Of a stretch of 64,000 bases of DNA, positions 56,216-64,000 are shown piece after piece. The stretch covers positions 434,001 to 498,000 of the forward strand of contig NZ_CP053096.1 of assembly GCF_013008635.1 (NCBI RefSeq), in the 5' to 3' direction. The DNA is from Mycoplasma miroungigenitalium (lineage in GTDB: Bacteria; Bacillota_I; Bacilli_A; Mycoplasmatales; Metamycoplasmataceae). A model generated the notes under the pieces. It did not search any database. It was not told the origin of the DNA and saw nothing but the letters and a program-made list of their open reading frames with translations. The translations under genes and the position numbers were made by a program. Each line of letters opens with the position of its first letter. Position 1 is the stretch's first letter.

Positions 56216-56240
56216 CAAAAATTAACCCGATTTCGGGGTT
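56216..56240 (-). terminator. Hairpin between coaE and dnaB, partial terminator
   Basis: AACCC / GGGTT on the minus strand with a seven-base loop, then AATTTTTG. It may only reduce read-through into dnaB. Confidence 0.6.
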
Positions 56241-56252
56241 GGTAACAACATT

Positions 56253-56825
56253 TTATTTTATTAGAGAAAGTATTTCAAAAATTTTTCTATTTTGTTGTGT
56301 GGAATCAAAGTTTCACATATAGATATCCACAATTGGTTTTTTACCAAAAAGTGATTTTATAGCCTTTTTGGGGTCATTTTTTGCGTCTAATTGCTTTAAT
56401 GTTAAGTTATCCACATTTCTTTTTTGCAAATTTTTTTGTCGTTTTTGCTCGTTTGTTGATAAGCATAAAATTAAAGAAAACAAAGTTAAAAAATTACAAT
56501 TTTTATTAACAAGAACGGGTATTTCAACAATTAGGAATTTCCCATTTTTTAAAGCTTCAAAAATTTTGGGAAATATGATTTTTTCCAATACGTCTATATT
56601 TCTTTTATCCTGGTCTAATCATCAAAGAATTTTCGATTTAGAAACACCTTTTTTATCAAGTAAAAAATCACCTATTTTTTCTTTAATTTCATGGTAAAAA
56701 ATCCCATTTTTTAGGTAATGTTTTGCTATAAATTCATCACAATAGAAAATTTTTTCTTGATCTATACCTAAATTTTTTAGGAAAGTAGTTTTACCTACAC
56801 CAATTTTTCCGATAACAGCAATCAT
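56253..56825 (-). CDS. coaE: Dephospho-CoA kinase
   Basis: 190 aa. Last step of CoA synthesis, phosphorylating the ribose 3'-OH. P-loop MIAVIGKIGVGKTTFLKN at the very N-terminus, YCDEFIAKHYL (the usual D-ADxxxH region in divergent form), and IVEIPVLVNKN matching the lid/base segment (normally D-xPLLFE). Slightly short and divergent, but it has the right neighbours. It shares a base with the yigZ stop (TAATG). Confidence 0.85.
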
Positions 56826-57193
56826 TAAACACCTTCTCTATATTTTTGTAAAGCGAGATTGGCACTCTTGATATAGGCACGGACCAAACCACCGGCACCT
56901 AGTTTAACACCACCAAAATATCTAATTACAAAAATCACGAAATTTTCCATTTTAGTTTTGATTAATAAATCACGAATGGGTCTACCGGCGGTACCGTTTG
57001 GTTCCCCGTCATCATCGAAGCCGGCGTTAATAACTCCATTATCAATAAAAAGATATCCATAACAAATATGAGTAGATTTTTTATGACCGGCTCTTAATTC
57101 TTTTAAATAGTTTTTAATTTCATCTTTTGAGTTAATTGGTAGGCATATGCTGTAGAACCGTGATTTTTTGACTTCGTAATTTATTAATTCCAT
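56825..57193 (-). CDS. YigZ/IMPACT-family protein (UPF0029 N-terminal domain only)
   Basis: 122 aa. It shows KKSRFYSICLPINSKDE, KKSTHICYGYLF, the core GFDDDGEPNGTAGRPI and VIRYFGGVKLGAGGLVRAY, which define the family. The C-terminal domain found in E. coli YigZ is absent, so the protein is a single-domain version. Family members are linked to ribosome or translation control, with no settled reaction. First gene of the yigZ-coaE-dnaB-dnaI unit; TATAAT lies exactly 6 nt before its ATG and there is no ribosome binding site. Confidence 0.92.
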   Translation of the reverse strand: MELINYEVKKSRFYSICLPINSKDEIKNYLKELRAGHKKSTHICYGYLFIDNGVINAGFDDDGEPNGTAGRPIRDLLIKTKMENFVIFVIRYFGGVKLGAGGLVRAYIKSANLALQKYREGV

Positions 57194-57199
57194 ACAATA

Positions 57200-57205
57200 A
57201 TTATA
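57200..57205 (-). promoter_or_regulatory. -10 box, TATAAT-N6-ATG type
   Basis: TATAAT on the minus strand, 6 nt before the yigZ ATG at 57193. Confidence 0.68.
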
Positions 57206-57253
57206 TTTAATATTTGAATAGAATATTATTTTTTAAAAAAGGCATAAAAAAAA

Positions 57254-57330
57254 TGGGGCGAATGAAGGGATTCGAACCCTCGCATGACGGGACCACAACC
57301 CGCTGTGTTAACCGCTTCACCACATTCGCC
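57254..57330 (-). tRNA. tRNA-His (anticodon GTG)
   Basis: 77 nt counting the encoded extra G at position -1, which pairs with C73, and the encoded CCA. Anticodon stem GCGGG / CCCGT with loop TTGTGGT, T arm GAGGG TTCGAAT CCCTT. Eight T follow the CCA. Confidence 0.97.
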
Positions 57331-57342
57331 ATTTGCAATAAC

Positions 57343-57348
57343 ATTATA
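57343..57348 (-). promoter_or_regulatory. -10 box of tRNA-His
   Basis: TATAAT on the minus strand, 12 nt before the tRNA 5' end. Confidence 0.6.
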
Positions 57349-57403
57349 ATAAAAAAAATAAAAAAAAGTAATAAAAGATAAAAATCTCGAAATTAGCAAT
57401 TTT

Positions 57404-57446
57404 AAAATGTGTATCAACATTAATAATTTACAAAAATACACATTTT
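57404..57446. repeat. 11-bp perfect inverted repeat between tRNA-His and a membrane-protein gene
   Basis: AAAATGTGTAT at 57404-57414 and ATACACATTTT at 57436-57446, 21 nt apart. Flanking CTCGAA (57387-57392) and TTCGAG (57445-57450) are also inverted, the left one set 11 nt further out. No T-run follows. Confidence 0.6.
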
Positions 57447-57500
57447 CGAGTAGTTTTAGCTAAGTTTAGATTCTATAAAACTAGTATAATTAATATTAAG

Positions 57501-57509
57501 TGTTATAAT
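57501..57509 (+). promoter_or_regulatory. Extended -10 (TGTTATAAT) of the first tail-anchored gene
   Basis: TGN-TATAAT, 28 nt before the ATG; AAAGGAAT is the ribosome binding site. A second TATAAT lies at 57485-57490. Confidence 0.65.
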
Positions 57510-57537
57510 TAAGACATCCTATAAAGAAAGGAATAAA

Positions 57538-57987
57538 ATGAGCTCAGTAAATTTAAAGAAATTTTTTGTTTATGAGGATAAGTCAAAAGATACTCAAATT
57601 TTTACACTTGAAAACGCTTTAACTGGTGAATGCATTAGCTTTGAATCGCTATCAGATCTATACGAAACACTAGTTGCACAATCTCAAGACCAAGATGCAA
57701 GAAGTTGAATATTCAAAAACAAAAAAACAATAGGCAGTTTATCAAAAGAAGAATTTAAACTAGTGTTAGATGCTTTAAACAAGGTTAACGTGCCCGTAAA
57801 AGATTCATTAACATACATTATTGAAAAGGATCTTTTAAATAAAGATCACGAATTAGTTTTTGTTGATCCTAGACAAAAAAGAATTTATGCTTTATTAAGT
57901 TTTGCAATTATATTGTTAATTGCAGCTATTGTTTTAGCTGCTTTAACAATTGCTGGTATTTTTGATTTTACAAATACCGCTAAATAA
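57538..57987 (+). CDS. Tail-anchored protein, function unknown (paralogue A)
   Basis: 149 aa. No family recognised. About 105 polar residues precede a single C-terminal membrane segment at about 116-140 (YALLSFAIILLIAAIVLAAL), so the soluble part should face the cytoplasm. The region ARSWIFKNKKTIGSLSKEEF (about 55-75) lines up with SRVWFHKDGAFRGSATPEK of the next gene, and both start with an aromatic-rich FFVYEDK / FYLSEKY block, so the two are paralogues. Own promoter; a strong palindromic terminator follows. Confidence 0.8.
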
Positions 57988-58006
57988 AGTATTTAACCAT
58001 TATTAT

Positions 58007-58040
58007 ATGATTGTTCGGGCCCGAACAATCATTTATTTTC
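58007..58040 (+). terminator. 26-bp perfect palindrome acting as terminator
   Basis: ATGATTGTTCGGG meets its exact reverse complement at 58007-58032, followed by TTATTTTC. Its G+C core (CGGGCCCG) stands out in this AT-rich region. Confidence 0.75.
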
Positions 58041-58241
58041 CTAAAATACACGTTATAGAATTGTAATCGTAAAATTACTAATATTTTGTATTGTTAGTTA
58101 AGAAATATACAAATTTCCCGCAAAAATGTTCGTATTTCAATAAAAATTCAATTAAAAACGGAAAAAATTAAAGAAATAAATAATATTATTTTTATATTTG
58201 GTATTATTTATATATAAATATTTAACATGAGGGGAAATATT

Positions 58242-59033
58242 ATGTCAACACAAGAAACAAAAAAACCAAAATTGAATAGATTTTATCTATCAGAAAAATA
58301 CGATGAAAATAGAAATATTTCATTCAATTTAAAAAGAGCAAAAGTAGATGAACTGATAAATTTCAAAACCTTTAAAGAAGGGGTTAATGAATTCAACAGA
58401 ATTGCGTTCACATTGGAAGGAAATTCAAGAGTTTGATTCCACAAAGACGGTGCCTTTAGAGGTTCTGCGACACCTGAAAAAACAGCTATTATGATTGAGA
58501 GAGTAACTCAGGAAAATGTTAAAGATGAAGATGCTATCGAATTCATTAATAGAGAAAAACTTATTGATGTTGCACCTGTAAAAACTAAAAAAGTTGAACC
58601 AAAACCTGAAACAGTTGCTGAACCAAAGCTTCAAAAACCAACAGTAGACCTAAATAAAGAAGTTACTGAGTTAATAGTTTACATTGAAGACAAAGAAACT
58701 AAATTACCATCTGAGGTTTCACTTGATGATGTTAAAGCAGAAACGAAATACGAATTTGTTCCAACATCAGTAAAATGAACAGATGATTCAGTTGTAGTAA
58801 CTTACTTATTACGTGACGGAGACACAGAATCTAACGAAGTAACAAGTGTTATTAGAGGTTTTAAAGCTAAACCTACTCAAATGCGTACAATATACAGACA
58901 TTTCGTTGAAAGAACTCAATGATCTAAAATTACATATTGACTATTATCAGTTGTATTTGTAATTGCGATTTTATGCATTATCGTGTTGGTTTTACACGCT
59001 TATGGACTAATCAGTATTCCTTGATCTAAATAA
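58242..59033 (+). CDS. Tail-anchored protein, function unknown (paralogue B, larger)
   Basis: 263 aa. I start at ATG 58242, because GAGGGG lies between it and an in-frame upstream ATG at 58227. Residues about 10-105 match the soluble domain of the preceding gene (RFYLSEKY, SRVWFHKDGAFRGSAT, EFINREKLI). Then comes a Lys/Pro/Glu linker (KTKKVEPKPETVAEP, about 115-135) and a second domain of about 90 residues (DLNKEVTELIVYIED onward). One C-terminal membrane segment lies at about 230-255 (YWLLSVVFVIAILCIIVLVL). Cytoplasmic face is likely. Unknown role; no enzyme motif. Confidence 0.8.
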
Positions 59034-59037
59034 TAAT

Positions 59038-59070
59038 TAATTGCAGCTCGTCTGCAATTTTATATTTTAG
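59038..59070 (+). terminator. Terminator after paralogue B
   Basis: AATTGCAG / CTGCAATT, loop CTCGT, then TTATATTTT. Confidence 0.85.
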
Positions 59071-59079
59071 AGAGAGTCA

Positions 59080-59187
59080 GTGAATAAATTTATTTGAGCA
59101 ACCTTGTTTTTATCTGTTTCGACTGTAATTATTGTGATATTGTCGATTCTTTATAAAACTGGGTTAGGGAATATTGGTCTATGATAA
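59080..59187 (+). CDS. Possible 35-residue single-pass membrane protein
   Basis: GTG start at 59080 preceded by AGAGAG, one hydrophobic segment (ATLFLSVSTVIIVILSILY) and a short end GLGNIGLW closed by TAA after a TGA Trp. Lies after a terminator and 103 nt before rpoE. Codon use fits coding sequence, but it is so short that it could be chance. Not similar to a family I know. Confidence 0.35.
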
Positions 59188-59290
59188 AACGCTAAAACAA
59201 CCATAAAAAAACATAAATACGAAATATAAATTAATAAAATAACGTTTCCATATATAATATGAAACTATATACACTAAATTGGAGGAATTT

Positions 59291-59554
59291 ATGAAAACAA
59301 TGCTAGATGTTGTATCGCAAATCGCATATGAACACTGTAAAGATGGTAAATATGTTGAGTTTAATTTTTTATTTAATAAAGTTGAAAAAGAATTAAAAGA
59401 AAAATGAGAAGTCGAGGCTGACGAAAAAGGTAAAGAATATGACGCTATCCGCGTAAATAAATTAGGTGAACTATACCGCCTTCTAACAGTTGATTCTAAC
59501 TTTTTAAGAAATGCAAAAGGCCAATGAACAATTAGACCCGGTTTTGAAGTTTAA
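59291..59554 (+). CDS. rpoE: RNA polymerase delta subunit, HARE-HTH domain only
   Basis: 87 aa. The HARE-HTH domain fills the protein: MLDVVSQIAYEHCKDGKYVE, then LGELYRLLTVDSNFLRNAKG and QWTIRPGFEV. In Bacillus the delta subunit also has a long acidic tail that displaces nucleic acid and speeds RNA polymerase recycling; that tail is missing here. GGAGGAATTT precedes the ATG. The fba gene starts 1 nt after the stop; rpoE and fba are near neighbours in Bacillus too. Confidence 0.88.
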
Positions 59555-59555
59555 T

Positions 59556-60419
59556 ATGAAATTTGCAAATGCTAAAAAAATGATTGCGGATGCGTACAAA
59601 AATAAGTATGCCATACCGCACATTAATATTAATAACTTAGAATGAGCAAAGGCCGTATTATTAACTGCACAAGAATTTAAATCGCCATTAATCATCGGTG
59701 TAAGTGAAGGTGCTGTTAAATACATGGGCGGCTATAAAACGGTTCGTAATATGGTTGAAGGTCTTTTAGGAGACCTTAATATTACTGTGCCTATTGTTTT
59801 ACATTTGGACCACGGGACGAAAGAAGGCTGTTTTAAAGCTATTAACGCCGGATTTAGTTCTGTTATGTTTGATGGTTCAAGTTTGCCTTTTGAAACGAAT
59901 TATGAATCAACAAAACAAGTTGTAGAATATGCTAAAAAGTTTGATGTCAGTGTTGAATCCGAAGTAGGAACTATTGGCGGAGAGGAAGATGGTATTATTG
60001 GGTCTGGTGAATTAGCAGACACTTCTGAAGCTTTAAAAATGACACAATTGGGAATTGATATGTTGGCAGCAGGTGTTGGCAATATACACGGTAAATATCC
60101 TCCAACATGGAAATCATTAGATTTCAACCATCTAGAAAACTTATCTACAATTTGCAAAATTGGATTAGTTTTACATGGGGGGTCCGGAATTCCAAAAGAT
60201 CAAGTGTCTCGTGCAATAAAATTGGGTATAGCCAAAATAAATGTTAATACTGAACTTCAATTGGCTTTCCACGAAGCGTTAAGAAATTTTATTATTACTA
60301 ACAAAGATTTAGAGGGAAAAAATTATGACCCCAGAAAATTATTAGCTAACAGTATTGAAGCCATGAAGCTAGCTACAAAAGAGAAAATTTTCGAATTTGG
60401 TTCTAACGATAAAGCATAA
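59556..60419 (+). CDS. fba: Fructose-bisphosphate aldolase, class II
   Basis: 287 aa. Glycolytic enzyme splitting fructose 1,6-bisphosphate. Zinc and substrate motifs: VLHLDHGTKEGCFKAINAGF (Asp and His), VESEVGTIGGEEDG, GVGNIHGKYP and LVLHGGSGIPKDQV, then KINVNTELQLAF. Full length. One nucleotide after rpoE with no clear ribosome binding site of its own, so it is probably translated by coupling. Ends at a bidirectional terminator. Confidence 0.97.
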
Positions 60420-60432
60420 TAATAACAATAAT

Positions 60433-60463
60433 AAAAATATCAGTGCCGAACTGATATTTTTAT
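60433..60463. terminator. Bidirectional terminator between fba and cdsA
   Basis: AAAAATATCAG / CTGATATTTTT, loop TGCCGAA. Confidence 0.92.
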
Positions 60464-60482
60464 TAATTATTTATAATAAAGG

Positions 60483-61439
60483 CTAAGCGGTTAATGTGAA
60501 GCGATTTATTAAAATAAATAGAAACATCAAAATAGTTATAAAACTTATGCTGTCTATTCTATCTAATAATCCTCCATGACCACGCAACAGTTTAGAATAG
60601 TCTTTTATGCCATTGATTCTCTTGATGTAAGAAAAATATAAATCACCGGCAACTGCAAATAAAGGAGCTATTAAAGAAAAGACGATTTTTATTGATATTG
60701 AATCAAATAAACCTAAACTAAAGACAGAAATAGCTGCAATTATTGCACCACAAATTTCAGAACCAATAAAACCTTCTCATGTTTTATTTGGCGAAATTGT
60801 TGGGGAAAATGGTTTCGAAAAATATTTTTTACCTAGGAGTTTTCCGAACAAAAATCCAAATGAGTCAGAGGCAGCCGAAATCAATCCTATTGCTACTCAA
60901 TATTTCCAATCATAAACCAAAAAGCCATGTATAACTTTTGTGAATATGGCCAAAATATAAATGGTTGCTAATGCGAACATAAATCTCGCGAACCGGTCAA
61001 TTGGTTTGATAAATTTACGAGTGAATAATTCTATAATCATAAAAGCTAAAGCAATTAGTATGACCACTATTACGATTATGGGTTCAATAGCAATTAACTT
61101 CATATAGTACATCAATTGAACTACTTTATCAGGGTGTGGAGGGTAGAGTTTATCTATTCTTGAATTAGTCATTCACGGGATTGTTATATCTTTGATTGGG
61201 ATAAACACAACAATCGAAACGAGTAATGACAATGTAACTGCTCAGTATCATTTTAATCTTTGAGCATGAAAGTATTCCCAACTGCAAGTTAAAAATATTA
61301 CATAAATTAATACAAATGATAATATTCTAGAAATTTGGTAATCATAAGAGAATATTGATAAAGGTATCAATGTACCCAAAAATACCACCGCAATGATAAT
61401 TCCAGGAATTATACGTTCATAAAGGGTATTTTTCTTCAT
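60483..61439 (-). CDS. cdsA: Phosphatidate cytidylyltransferase
   Basis: 318 aa, about eight membrane helices. Makes CDP-diacylglycerol from phosphatidic acid and CTP, the branch point to PG and cardiolipin. The signature near the C-terminus reads AGDLYFSYIKRINGIKDYSK then GHGGLLDRIDS; the Leu-Arg before GHGG replaces the Pro of the common form. SPNKTWEGFIGS is the other conserved loop. The start is 7 nt after the ABC permease stop, with TAGGAGAAT overlapping that stop. Confidence 0.94.
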
Positions 61440-61446
61440 AATTCTC

Positions 61447-62952
61447 CTATCTTGTGTTTCATGTAAATGATTTTTGTGCTGACGCTAACAACACGATTGA
61501 CCAAGCGTATGGTAAAACAAAGTTTAATATGTTTTCAATTTTAGTTCCAATTTTTATTATTGAATCTTCACTTAAGTATGAACCGCTAATTTGGACAAAT
61601 TTACCAGAGTATTGTTTCAATACTTCATTTTTAAGAGCATTGTAAACTCACGCAGTTGATAATTCCATTAAATTAGAACCTGGCCCAATATTATTGATTT
61701 CTTTCATCCATTTAAGATTTTCTAAAAGGTTTGCTTGCGATGTTGGAGCTTTTATTACAAGCATTGTTAGAAATCCTTTAGCTTCTTCAATTTGCTTTGC
61801 TGTTGAGTTTGTATCTAATAATATATTTAGTTGTTTTTCAATACTGTATTTCAATAAAGACTCAAAAGTTGTGTTAGCTGAGTATGAACCGTTTAAAGCA
61901 TTTATTGTGCCGTATACTTCATTAACATTAAAAATGTTATATTTTCCATATTCGATTGAAGTTACAGTATTTTGGTCAAATCCATTCATAGTAATAACAA
62001 ATTTATCTAACGTTAGGTCTGGGTTAATCGCTTGATTTTTTTCATTAATATTATAACCAAGCGATTTTGTAAAATTGCTCATGCTTTTTAATAGGGTTTC
62101 ATATTCGCTATAAGTATATAAATTATTATTTAAAACATGATTTGAGTTGTTGACATAAAATGTTTGAGATGTGTGTGCTGCGCCTTGAAACGCCATTGTG
62201 TTTTGAACTATCGGAGACTTAAAAGGCGTTAAATATGATAAGTATCACATTGTTTTTACACCAGCAATCTGCGCAAGCGGAAGAACTTGTCCGGATAAAA
62301 ACATAGTCAGTATTAATAAGGTTGACCCAATTGCTTGAATCATCAAAATAGATTTAGAAATAGATACCAAGAATAATCCGACTGCTAGAGAAACCATGGT
62401 TAAAATTATGAAACTGTATACATAACCGCCCCAGTGGATTCGCGTAAACAAATCTTTAATTGAAGATAAACGAACAGCAATGTTTTCACTTCCTAAAGCC
62501 ACTGAATATAGTTCTTTACCTTCGATGAAATATCTACTTCCGAAAAATGCTAAGCTAACTAATCCTGTTCATAGACCCGAAAAAACCATAATTAAGAAGT
62601 AATAACATGCAATTACTAATAAAAAGTTTATTGGTTTTATGTTTGTTGCTCCAATCCTTTTCAATAAGGTTGATTTTTTAAATTCAAATAAAGCAGTTGG
62701 TAACGCAACGCAGGCAATTGCAAGCGGTCCAATTGAAAAAGTGGCTGCAATGATTATTTCATAACTAAAAATAGTACCAAGTATTATTGTAAAAACTATT
62801 GGGTAACAAAAAGCAAAAAAAGGACCAACGAAAGCTTTTCAGAAGTGTTTATTAATTATTTGAATAATGCCTCAAAATGTGTTATCAGATTTGTGGTTTA
62901 TCGATTTTTTAAAAGGATTTTTTTCCTTATTGTTTATTGCTCAATTCTTCAT
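61447..62952 (-). CDS. ABC-2-type transporter permease
   Basis: 501 aa. It begins MKNWAINNKEKNPFKKSI, then two helices (KAFVGPFFAFCYPIVFTIIL, GTIFSYEIIIAATFSIGPLA). The block SILMIQAIGSTLLILTMFLS with GQVLPLAQI resembles the conserved ABC-2 core. A large outer loop of about 190 residues (about 255-445) precedes the last helix and polar end SAQKSFTWNTR. ABC-2 systems usually export lipids, polysaccharides or drugs. The ATPase gene lies 7 nt upstream and cdsA 7 nt downstream. Several TGA Trp codons. Confidence 0.82.
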
Positions 62953-62959
62953 ATTGCTC

Positions 62960-63811
62960 CTAAATAAATTCGTCTAAACAAGCACCAAGAGACCCATAAA
63001 TTTGAATAGTTTCTTCTTTTGTTCGGTCGTAAACCACTTTACCTTTGTTCATTATCACAATTCTGTCTGCCAGTTGTTCAATTTCTCTAATATCATGAGA
63101 AATTATTAATAATGTTGAATTAATTTCCTTGACATATTCCTTAATGAAATTTATCAATCTAGTTTTAATTTTTAAATCCAAACCTGTACTTAACTCATCT
63201 AATATAACTAATTCAGGTTTATTTATAATTGCTAGCAATGCATTAAGACGTTGGTGTTGACCACCAGAAAGTGAAGCGGCCTTATTAGTTAAGAATTCAT
63301 CAACCCCAAACACTTTAGTCAGATATAGTAATTCCTTTCCAGATGTTTTTGCGCCGTAGATTTTATTAACTGAATTTATTACATCAAGTACAGTCAAACC
63401 CTGTGGATACGACGAATCTTGGAATTGGATACCTATTTTTGATGCATCCATTTTGTTGTTAACTACACCATCGAAAAGATAATTTATGACTCCGGATGTA
63501 GGTCTTGAAATTCCGACTACCATTTCGACTGTGGTGGTTTTGCCTGCACCATTTGACCCTAATAAAGCAGTGTTTAAACCTTTATAAAAATTTAAACTCA
63601 TGTCATTGACGGCAAGCAGTTTGCCACCTTTTATTTTGAATGATTTTGTTAAATTTTTTATTTCAATTATTTTTTTATAATTTCTGTATTCCCGTGTTTC
63701 GATAGGCGGATGATTTGTAACTTTGTTATCATGTTCCATAAGTTGGTCAACCAAATTTTTAATGACTGGGTTTACATAGTCACCTGACATTTCTATATTG
63801 TTTTTTTTCAT
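62960..63811 (-). CDS. ABC transporter ATP-binding protein (ABC-2 exporter type)
   Basis: 283 aa. Walker A GSNGAGKT at 85-92, Q-loop IQFQDSSYPQGL, signature LSGGQHQRL, Walker B LVILDELSTGLD, H-loop IISHDI. The AGKTTTVEM and ELSTGLD forms are typical of exporters of the CcmA/DRA group. The first ~45 residues are an extra polar extension. Partner of the permease encoded next. GAGGAAAAC precedes the ATG. Confidence 0.9.
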   Translation of the reverse strand: MKKNNIEMSGDYVNPVIKNLVDQLMEHDNKVTNHPPIETREYRNYKKIIEIKNLTKSFKIKGGKLLAVNDMSLNFYKGLNTALLGSNGAGKTTTVEMVVGISRPTSGVINYLFDGVVNNKMDASKIGIQFQDSSYPQGLTVLDVINSVNKIYGAKTSGKELLYLTKVFGVDEFLTNKAASLSGGQHQRLNALLAIINKPELVILDELSTGLDLKIKTRLINFIKEYVKEINSTLLIISHDIREIEQLADRIVIMNKGKVVYDRTKEETIQIYGSLGACLDEFI

Positions 63812-63831
63812 GTTTTCCTCTTTATTAAATA

Positions 63832-63837
63832 ATTATA
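63832..63837 (-). promoter_or_regulatory. -10 box of the ABC-2/cdsA operon
   Basis: TATAAT on the minus strand, 20 nt before the ATG. The rest of the window (63838-64000) is AT-rich; I see no gene in it. Confidence 0.6.
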
Positions 63838-64000
63838 CCTTAATATAAATATTAAATTCTTAATGATAAAACAGATTTTATGAAACAACTCTTCTTTTTA
63901 TTTTCCTTAAACTATTCTAATAGCAGTATTTTGGAAAAAATAATAGTATTTTATAGGTAAGATTATAAATTTAAATATAAATTACTTTATAATATTAATA

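Overview
The window comes from a mollicute that reads UGA as tryptophan. Almost every gene has in-frame TGA codons at conserved Trp positions, while TAA and TAG close the frames. The DNA is very AT-rich, genes are tightly packed and often overlap as TAATG, and lipoproteins carry mycoplasma-type signal peptides. The P80-P60-HinT cluster and the P68-type lipoprotein point to the Mycoplasma hominis branch (Metamycoplasma/Mycoplasmopsis). That placement is inference from gene content, not a computed phylogeny. I see no rRNA genes, insertion sequences, prophage or CRISPR array.

Layout. 1-0.9 kb: end of pyruvate dehydrogenase E2 and a separate small lipoyl-domain protein. 1.0-10.0 kb: a giant FtsX-type permease (2,669 aa) with its ATPase. 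10.1-14.5 kb (minus): membrane protein, RbgA, DivIVA-like protein, two SPOUT methyltransferases and, as a separate unit, trigger factor. 14.7-17.5 kb (minus): two paralogous e(P4)-type acid phosphatase lipoproteins. 17.7-20.0 kb (minus): rlmH and mnmG. 20.1-25.1 kb: a CUT1-like ABC importer with a P68-type binding lipoprotein. 25.2-28.2 kb: two Cof-type HAD hydrolases around a PepC peptidase. 28.5-29.8 kb: rpsP-trmD-rplS. 29.8-31.3 kb (minus): two uncharacterised proteins. 31.4-35.2 kb: P80, P60, HinT. 35.3-39.2 kb: tdk, an AEC carrier, a TM2 protein and leucyl aminopeptidase. 39.3-41.8 kb (minus): a fused LicC-LicA choline-activating enzyme with a LicB-like permease. 42.0-46.1 kb: ECF S component, S41-like lipoprotein, tRNA-Arg, Bax-inhibitor-like protein, tRNA-Gln and tRNA-Tyr. 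46.5-51.2 kb: prs-rsmG, an unknown three-gene operon, a third Cof-type HAD. 51.2-52.8 kb (minus): a TrmA/RlmD-family methyltransferase behind a structured orphan RNA or leader. 52.8-57.3 kb: lysS, the yigZ-coaE-dnaB-dnaI operon (minus) and tRNA-His. 57.5-60.4 kb: two related tail-anchored proteins, a tiny membrane ORF, and rpoE-fba. 60.5-63.8 kb (minus): an ABC-2 exporter with cdsA.

The genes cover nutrient import (sugar-type ABC, ECF, choline/DMT, AEC), surface lipoproteins and nucleases/phosphatases, peptide breakdown (PepC, PepA), translation and rRNA/tRNA modification, helicase loading and phospholipid synthesis. The phosphocholine genes plus CdsA suggest that choline is activated for head groups of membrane lipids or surface glycans.

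The points I find most worth following are: (i) a promoter class in which TATAAT-like boxes sit exactly 6 nt before the ATG with no ribosome binding site, seen at eight genes; (ii) the LicC-LicA fusion; (iii) an orphan structured RNA at 52525-52688 on the minus strand; (iv) a tandem pair of tail-anchored proteins sharing an N-terminal domain; and (v) a DnaI-like ATPase whose Walker A glycine is replaced by serine.
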